This document shows, one piece after another, positions 5,403 to 9,462 of a stretch of 9,462 nt of DNA. The stretch comes from an uncultured Fretibacterium sp. (lineage in GTDB: Bacteria; Synergistota; Synergistia; Synergistales; Aminobacteriaceae), in contig CAJPSE010000056.1 in assembly GCA_905373185.1 (NCBI GenBank), forward strand, positions 1 to 9,462. The letters are read 5' to 3'. Position 1 is the first letter of the stretch, and every line of letters starts with the position of its first letter. The translations under genes and the position numbers were made by a program. The notes beneath the pieces were generated by a model. The model did not search any database. It was not told the origin of the DNA and saw only the letters and a list, made by a program, of their open reading frames with translations.

Positions 5403-6863
5403 ATGACCTCGCCGCACATCGCCGCCATCCTCAAGGGGCTGCCCGAGAAGCCCGGGGTCTACATCATGCGGGACGAGGAGGGGACCGTCCTCTACGTGGG
5501 CAAGGCCATCAAGCTCAAGCGCCGCGTGTCGTCGTACTTCCGGCACTCGGGGTTTGCCTCGCCGCGGCTCCGCAAGCTGGTGTCGCTGGTTCGGGACATC
5601 TCCGTCATCCGCACGGAGAGCGAGGCCGAGGCCCTGATCGTCGAGGCCAAGCTGATCCGGCGCTACTCGCCCTTCTTCAACATCGACCTCAAGATGAGCG
5701 ACCGCTACCCCTACATCCGCATCACGGACGAGGCCTTTCCGCGCCTGGAGATCACGCGCCGGAAGGAGGATGACGGCTCCGTCTATCTGGGGCCCTTCGT
5801 CAGTGCCGGGAATATCCGCACCCTGCTGCGCCTGGCGGAGCGCTATTTCCCCCTGCGCGTCTGCCGGTCGGAGCTGCGCCCGGACCCCGGGCGGCGCCCC
5901 TGCCTGGAGTACAGCCTCGGCCGGTCCATGGGCGCCTGTGCGGCGCTCTGCACGGAGGCGGAGTACCGCGAGCGCGTGAACGACATCATCCTGCTCCTCC
6001 AGGGCAATACCGCCGAGCTGGTCGAGCGGCTCCGCCACAGGATGGACGCGGCCGCGAAGCGCCTGGCCTTCGAGGAGGCCGCGCGGTACCGCGACACCAT
6101 CCGCGCGCTGTGGCGGATATCGCGCCAGCGCGTCTCCTCGACGCTTCAGGAGGACCTGGACAGCGAGACCTGGCAGGTGCTGAACCGGATGCAGGAGCTC
6201 TTCGGGCTCAAGACGCTTCCGTGGCGGATGGACGCCTTCGACATCTCCCACATGTCCGGGCACGAGACCTACGGGTGCTGCGTCGTCTTCGAGCAGGGGC
6301 GCCCCAACCCCTCGCTCTACCGCCGCTTCAAAATCCGGACCCTGCAGGACGGGGAGATTGACGACTTCGCCTCCATGCGGGAGACGGTGCTGCGCCGCTA
6401 CCGGCACGTCCTGGACAAGTCCGAGCCCATGCCGCAGCTCACCCTCATCGACGGAGGCCCCATCCAGCTGGAGTTTGCGCTGGAGGCCCTCGATGAGCTG
6501 AAGCTGGAGCTTCCCCTGATTGCCCTGGCCGAGCGGGAGGAGCTGGTCTTCCTGCCCGGACGGCCGAACGACCCTCTGCGACTGGGGCTCGACGACCCCG
6601 TCCTGCAGCTTCTTCAGCGCCTGCGGGACGAGGTCCATCGCTACGCCATCACGACGCACCGCAACGCGCGGGCCGGAAGGCTGCGCCGGTCGGCCCTGGA
6701 GGACGTGCCTGGCATAGGCAAGGCACGCGCGGCCCAGCTGCTGGTGCGCTTCGGTTCCGTCCAGCGCATCGCCGCCCTGGAGCCCGAGGAGCTCTGTTCC
6801 GTGCCCGGCCTCGGGCCCGCCCTGGCCCGGAAGATCGTCTCGCACCTGAGAGGAGAGGAATGA
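5403..6863 (+). CDS. uvrC: UvrC-type excinuclease ABC subunit C, short form
   Basis: UvrC makes both incisions during nucleotide excision repair after UvrA/UvrB damage recognition. This 486-aa product starts at ATG 5403 (MTSPHIAAIL). The only SD candidate is GGGGGG (5389-5394); an upstream GTG extension lacks family character. The GIY-YIG nuclease is residues 14-93 (GVY 18-20, YVG 31-33, catalytic Glu in LIVEAKLI, E81). The UVR UvrB-binding motif is about 208-238. The RNase H-like nuclease starts near 277, with D280 (AFDISH), D350 (LIDGG) and H412 (DEVHRYAITTHR). Two HhH motifs follow (432-452 and 464-478). Typical UvrC is about 600 aa; here only some 38 residues separate the UVR motif from the nuclease, so about 110 residues of the usual middle segment are absent. 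Of the four Fe-S cysteines, C154, C167 and C179 align but the third is Ser175, with an extra Cys at 183. The frame is intact, so it is likely functional. Confidence 0.93.
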   Translation: MTSPHIAAILKGLPEKPGVYIMRDEEGTVLYVGKAIKLKRRVSSYFRHSGFASPRLRKLVSLVRDISVIRTESEAEALIVEAKLIRRYSPFFNIDLKMSDRYPYIRITDEAFPRLEITRRKEDDGSVYLGPFVSAGNIRTLLRLAERYFPLRVCRSELRPDPGRRPCLEYSLGRSMGACAALCTEAEYRERVNDIILLLQGNTAELVERLRHRMDAAAKRLAFEEAARYRDTIRALWRISRQRVSSTLQEDLDSETWQVLNRMQELFGLKTLPWRMDAFDISHMSGHETYGCCVVFEQGRPNPSLYRRFKIRTLQDGEIDDFASMRETVLRRYRHVLDKSEPMPQLTLIDGGPIQLEFALEALDELKLELPLIALAEREELVFLPGRPNDPLRLGLDDPVLQLLQRLRDEVHRYAITTHRNARAGRLRRSALEDVPGIGKARAAQLLVRFGSVQRIAALEPEELCSVPGLGPALARKIVSHLRGEE

Positions 6864-6898
6864 GTCCGGCCGGTCCGGCGTTCGCCTGGGGTGTAATA

Positions 6899-6929
6899 AA
6901 AGCGAGATGTATAAAGCGAGATGTATAAT
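6899..6929 (+). promoter_or_regulatory. two 14-bp tandem repeats ending in a perfect -10 box
   Basis: AAAGCGAGATGTAT occurs twice head to tail (6899-6912 and 6913-6926). The second copy runs into TATAAT (6924-6929), while the first gives TATAAA (6910-6915). No recognisable -35 lies 17 bp upstream, which suggests an activator-dependent promoter, a repressor with direct-repeat half sites, or a simple duplication that created two -10 boxes. It lies about 87 bp upstream of the next gene. Confidence 0.55.
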
Positions 6930-6942
6930 GATTAAAGAGTTG

Positions 6943-6953
6943 CGCTTCAAGCG
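6943..6953. promoter_or_regulatory. short palindrome downstream of the -10 box
   Basis: CGCTT (6943-6947) and AAGCG (6949-6953) form a perfect inverted repeat with a 1-nt centre, placed around +8 to +18 of a transcript from the 6924 -10 box. That is a typical operator position, and AAGCG resembles part of the upstream tandem repeats. Confidence 0.3.
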
Positions 6954-7015
6954 TTCCTGAGGACAGGAGGTCCGAAGGATAAGGCTTTGAAACAGGACAA
7001 GGAGGTTGACGCACG

Positions 7016-8152
7016 ATGAGCTTTGGTGTCGGAAGCGGCCTGTGGGCGCGGCTGATGCATCGGCCGTCCCCGTTTCACGCGCAGGATCTGCGCGCCCTTT
7101 CGAGGCTGAACCTGTCTTCCACCCCATCTTCCTCGGTTACGGAGCCCGGCCCGCGGGACGAGGTTCTCCTCTCCGAGGAGGGGGTGCGCCTGAGCCGGAC
7201 GGCGACATCAGCACCGTCGGCCGTGAAGCCGGAGGCCGGCCGGAGGGCGGAGCTGCCGGAGACGGAGCAGGCCAAGGCCGCGGCGAAGCTTCCCAAGGAG
7301 AGGAACACGGAGGCCGAGTGTTACGTCAAGCGCGCCGCCGCGACCATGACGGCCATGAAGGACCTGGCGAAGCTGGGACAGGAGAACTACCTCACGAGCA
7401 GGGACCGTCTGGAGCTGGACAAGGAGCTGACGCGCCTCCAGGCCGAGATGTCCTTCGATACGGCCCGGATGAAGCTGCTCCTGGACGGCAAGGACCCGGA
7501 TAGCCCCTTGGATGCGGAGTTCTTCGAGAAGGCGAAGAGCCATGTCCATAAGAACCGAGAGCTGGCGGTCGCCCTTCTGGAGCGGGATTTTAAGCGCAGG
7601 GAGCGGGGCCTCGAGCCGGGGCCGTTCCTCGACAACGGCGACGGCACCTCGACGGCCACGATTCTGAGGGCCGGTGGGGCGTGCGACAGCTATGTGACCG
7701 AGATAACCGATAAAACCGAGGTGATGGCCCGGCGGTTGGAGGATTGGGAGCGCCGGGTGACCTCGAACAATGACGAGAACCACACCGTTGTGGTCAAGCA
7801 TCTGACCTACGAGGATTTCTTGAAGGACTACGCCGTCCTGAGCCTGCGGAGCGTCAAGGATGCGGAGAGGGCCGAGGCGTTGCTGGACGAGAAGCTGAAA
7901 AAGCTGCCGGGCATGATCAAGCCGCTGGAGGACGCCTTTGAGAGACGCAAGGAGTATCGGCGTCAGGTCGCCGAGGCCAGGCGGAAGGGCGTGGAACCGC
8001 CAAAGGATCCGGACGCGGATAACATGCTGAACCCCGACGGGGTGACGCGGTCCAGGTACAACCACCTTTTCAAACTTGTGGAGGACCTGTGGCGTATCGA
8101 CGATCTCTGGCGAGGGCCTAAGGGCGTGTCCTTCATGTACATCGTGGAGTGA
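7016..8152 (+). CDS. uncharacterised helical protein (378 aa)
   Basis: I do not recognise a named family. The ATG at 7016 follows AAGGAGG (7000-7006; 9-nt spacing) and the gene has its own promoter region and a strong terminator, so it is a real monocistronic gene. There is no signal peptide or membrane segment. Residues 1-95 are low-complexity, Ser/Pro/Ala-rich, and contain DEVLLSEEGVRLSR (48-61), a pattern seen in loose linkers of flagellar and secreted proteins. Residues 96-160 are a long amphipathic helix; TSRDRLELDKELTRLQAEM (127-145) followed by LLLDG (154-158) recalls the flagellin D1 core (DRxxLxxExxxLxxEI...LLDG), though weakly. The rest (165-378) is charged and mostly helical, with likely coiled-coil stretches around 276-325 and a conserved-looking end (WRIDDLWRGPKGVSFMYIVE). 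Function unknown; a cytoplasmic or leaderless-export structural protein is possible. Confidence 0.85.
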   Translation: MSFGVGSGLWARLMHRPSPFHAQDLRALSRLNLSSTPSSSVTEPGPRDEVLLSEEGVRLSRTATSAPSAVKPEAGRRAELPETEQAKAAAKLPKERNTEAECYVKRAAATMTAMKDLAKLGQENYLTSRDRLELDKELTRLQAEMSFDTARMKLLLDGKDPDSPLDAEFFEKAKSHVHKNRELAVALLERDFKRRERGLEPGPFLDNGDGTSTATILRAGGACDSYVTEITDKTEVMARRLEDWERRVTSNNDENHTVVVKHLTYEDFLKDYAVLSLRSVKDAERAEALLDEKLKKLPGMIKPLEDAFERRKEYRRQVAEARRKGVEPPKDPDADNMLNPDGVTRSRYNHLFKLVEDLWRIDDLWRGPKGVSFMYIVE

Positions 8153-8182
8153 GGCGCGTAAAAACGTAGAAAATAAACGATG

Positions 8183-8230
8183 CGAATGCCGAGGCCGGGG
8201 GGTGTGTCTTCCCCGGCCTCGGTTCGTTCC
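8183..8230 (+). terminator. strong Rho-independent-type terminator hairpin
   Basis: CCGAGGCCGGGG (8189-8200) and CCCCGGCCTCGG (8211-8222) form a perfect 12-bp stem with a 10-nt loop, about 36 bp after the stop of the 378-aa gene. CGAA (8183-8186) can extend it with TTCG (8223-8226). The T-tract after it is poor (TTCGTTCC), but stem strength and position make this the end of that transcript. Confidence 0.8.
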
Positions 8231-8258
8231 TCAACCTGTATATTCATCGGCTTTTCCC

Positions 8259-8287
8259 TTGGAGTAACGTTCGTATTATGTTATTCT
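8259..8287 (+). promoter_or_regulatory. possible pnp promoter
   Basis: TTGGAG (8259-8264) and TATTCT (8282-8287) are spaced 17 bp apart in the AT-rich gap between the terminator and pnp; TATTAT (8274-8279) is another -10 candidate with no -35 partner. Both matches are partial. Since a terminator precedes and pnp follows after 46-60 nt, a promoter must lie in this gap. Confidence 0.4.
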
Positions 8288-8335
8288 TATCCTTGTATAT
8301 GCAGGAAAAGATAAAAAAATCGAGGAGGCTATTAT

Positions 8336-9462
8336 ATGGAAAAGGAATATTCCGTACGGATCGGCGAGCAGCCGCTCGTCTTCCGGACGGGTAAGGTTGC
8401 CAGGCAGGCGAACGGCGCGGTGATGGCGTCCCACGGAGAGACGGTCGTGCTGACGACGGCCTGCGTCACCGATACGCCCCGGACGGGCATAGATTTCTTC
8501 CCCCTGTTGGTGGATTTCGAGGAGCGCTACTATTCGGCCGGGAAGATCCCCGGCGGGTTCATCAAGCGCGAGGGACGGCCCTCCGAGTCCGCCATCCTCA
8601 GCGCGCGCGTCGCGGACCGCTCCATCCGTTCGTTGTTCGACGACGCCATGCGCAACGACGTCCACGTGGTGAGTACGGTCATGGCGATGGATCAGGTCTA
8701 TCCGCCCAACGTGCTGGGCATCAACGCAGCCTCGGCGGCCCTGTCCATCTCGGGGATCCCCTGGGGCGGCCCCGTGGGGGCGGTGCGCATCGGGCTGGTC
8801 GGGGATAGTTTGATCGTCAACCCCACGGAGGCGCAGATGGCCGAGTCCCGGCTGGAGCTTTTGGTCGCCGGTCACGACGATGGCATCACCATGGTGGAGT
8901 CCGGATCGCAGGAGGTCTCCGAGGAGGTCCTCGTCGACGCTCTCGACCTGGCCCACTCCGAGATCCGCAAGCTCATAGCCCTCTTCCGGCAGATGAAGGA
9001 GGAGATTGGTAAGCCCGAGATCGCGATTCCCCTTCCCGAGCGCATCCCCGAGATCGACGATTGGGTCCGCGCGAACCTGGACCGGGAGATCGACGCCGCC
9101 GTCCGCATTCATGAGAAGAAGCCCCGCTACGAGAAGATTGCGGAGGTCAAGAGGGCGGCGAAGGAGCACTTTTCCGCGGCGTTCCCCGACAAGGGGGAGT
9201 ACATCTCCGCATGCGTCGACGGGCGCGTCAAGGACATCATGCGCGCCATCATCGTCGACGAGGGGGTTCGCGTCGACGGCAGGGCCATGGACGAGCTGCG
9301 CCCCATCTCCTGCGAGACGGGGATCCTGCCCCGTGTCCACGGTTCGGCGCTCTTCACCCGCGGCGAGACCCAGTCCCTGGCCGTGACGACGCTGGGCATG
9401 GTGGGGGAGGACGACCAGGTGCTGGACGGCATCAAGCTGGACGAGCCCGCCAAGCGCTTCAT
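8336..9462 (+). CDS. pnp: polynucleotide phosphorylase, N-terminal half (3' end outside window)
   Basis: PNPase is the trimeric 3'-5' phosphorolytic exoribonuclease of RNA decay, commonly part of the degradosome. The ATG at 8336 has GAGGAGG (8322-8328) with 7-nt spacing. The 375 visible codons cover the first RNase PH domain (about 8-145: ETVVLTTACV, VDFEERYYSAGKIPGGFIKR, GRPSESAILSARVADRSIR), the linking helical region (about 145-310) and the start of the second, catalytic RNase PH domain (VRVDGRAMDELRPISCETG, PRVHGSALFTRGETQSLAVT). The remaining half, with the KH and S1 RNA-binding domains, is beyond the edge. The usual RPLFPxGFRNEV segment reads RSLFDDAMRNDV here. No rpsO gene precedes it, unlike the common rpsO-pnp order. 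Autoregulation through the leader is known in E. coli; no comparable RNase III stem is evident here. Confidence 0.96.
   Translation, partial: MEKEYSVRIGEQPLVFRTGKVARQANGAVMASHGETVVLTTACVTDTPRTGIDFFPLLVDFEERYYSAGKIPGGFIKREGRPSESAILSARVADRSIRSLFDDAMRNDVHVVSTVMAMDQVYPPNVLGINAASAALSISGIPWGGPVGAVRIGLVGDSLIVNPTEAQMAESRLELLVAGHDDGITMVESGSQEVSEEVLVDALDLAHSEIRKLIALFRQMKEEIGKPEIAIPLPERIPEIDDWVRANLDREIDAAVRIHEKKPRYEKIAEVKRAAKEHFSAAFPDKGEYISACVDGRVKDIMRAIIVDEGVRVDGRAMDELRPISCETGILPRVHGSALFTRGETQSLAVTTLGMVGEDDQVLDGIKLDEPAKRF

Noticed and set aside
6987..7019. Ten-codon TTG-started leader ORF overlapping the ATG of the 378-aa gene
   Set aside because: The ATGA overlap is suggestive, but the frame is tiny, has a poor SD and starts with TTG; chance is more likely.
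5094..7127. Minus-strand 677-codon open frame opposite uvrC
   Set aside because: Repetitive Leu/Arg/Gln/Pro composition from reading a GC-rich gene antisense; the plus strand encodes clear UvrC.
8276..9340. Minus-strand 354-codon open frame opposite pnp
   Set aside because: Antisense shadow of an unmistakable PNPase coding sequence.
1..9462. CRISPR arrays, toxin-antitoxin pairs, retrons or a complete defence island
   Set aside because: I found no regularly spaced repeats, no paired small ORFs with SDs, no reverse transcriptase, nuclease-helicase cluster or intact integrase; the accessory content is limited to decayed fragments.

Overview
This is a GC-rich bacterial window with a compact set of ordinary chromosomal genes and two patches of decayed accessory DNA. 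The gene set and protein style would fit an anaerobic bacterium such as a Synergistota member, but no marker here settles the taxonomy and I hold that only weakly.

Layout. Bases 1-73 are most of a tRNA-Arg(CCU) gene; its first three bases lie outside the window. Bases 74-1830 are a graveyard of broken genes. On the minus strand, reading away from position 1408, come a 5'-truncated LarA/UxuE-type (D-mannonate epimerase-like) gene, a C-terminal piece of an IS1634-type transposase, and a middle piece of an IS30-family transposase that reaches almost to the tRNA. On the plus strand at about 1484-1606 there is an N-terminal helix-turn-helix piece of an ISNCY-type transposase, next to a 31-bp hairpin palindrome. 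A 15-base stretch of the tRNA (D-arm to anticodon) recurs exactly 101 bp downstream.

Bases 1831-4061 are a two-gene minus-strand operon: a CPA2-type cation/proton antiporter with a DD ion-binding pair, followed 5 nt later by a divergent MgtC/SapB-family membrane protein. An AT-rich segment with TATAAT boxes on both strands (about 4111-4130) separates it from a plus-strand class II aldolase of the L-fuculose-phosphate aldolase type (4329-4973). Between that gene and uvrC (5403-6863) lies a further remnant, a RhuM-like fragment on the minus strand, plus an interrupted inverted repeat and a GC-rich hairpin against the uvrC start codon.

uvrC encodes an unusually short protein (486 aa). It keeps the GIY-YIG, UVR, RNase H-like and HhH parts, lacks most of the segment that normally separates the UVR motif from the RNase H-like nuclease, and has Ser at one of the four Fe-S cysteine positions. 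Next come a promoter region with two 14-bp tandem repeats, an uncharacterised 378-aa helical protein with faint flagellin-like character, a strong terminator hairpin, and the first half of pnp (polynucleotide phosphorylase), which runs off the window end.

I see no complete new defence or mobile system. The most interesting items are the shortened UvrC, the antiporter/MgtC pair with its altered core motif, the unknown 378-aa protein, and the layered mobile-element debris beside the tRNA.
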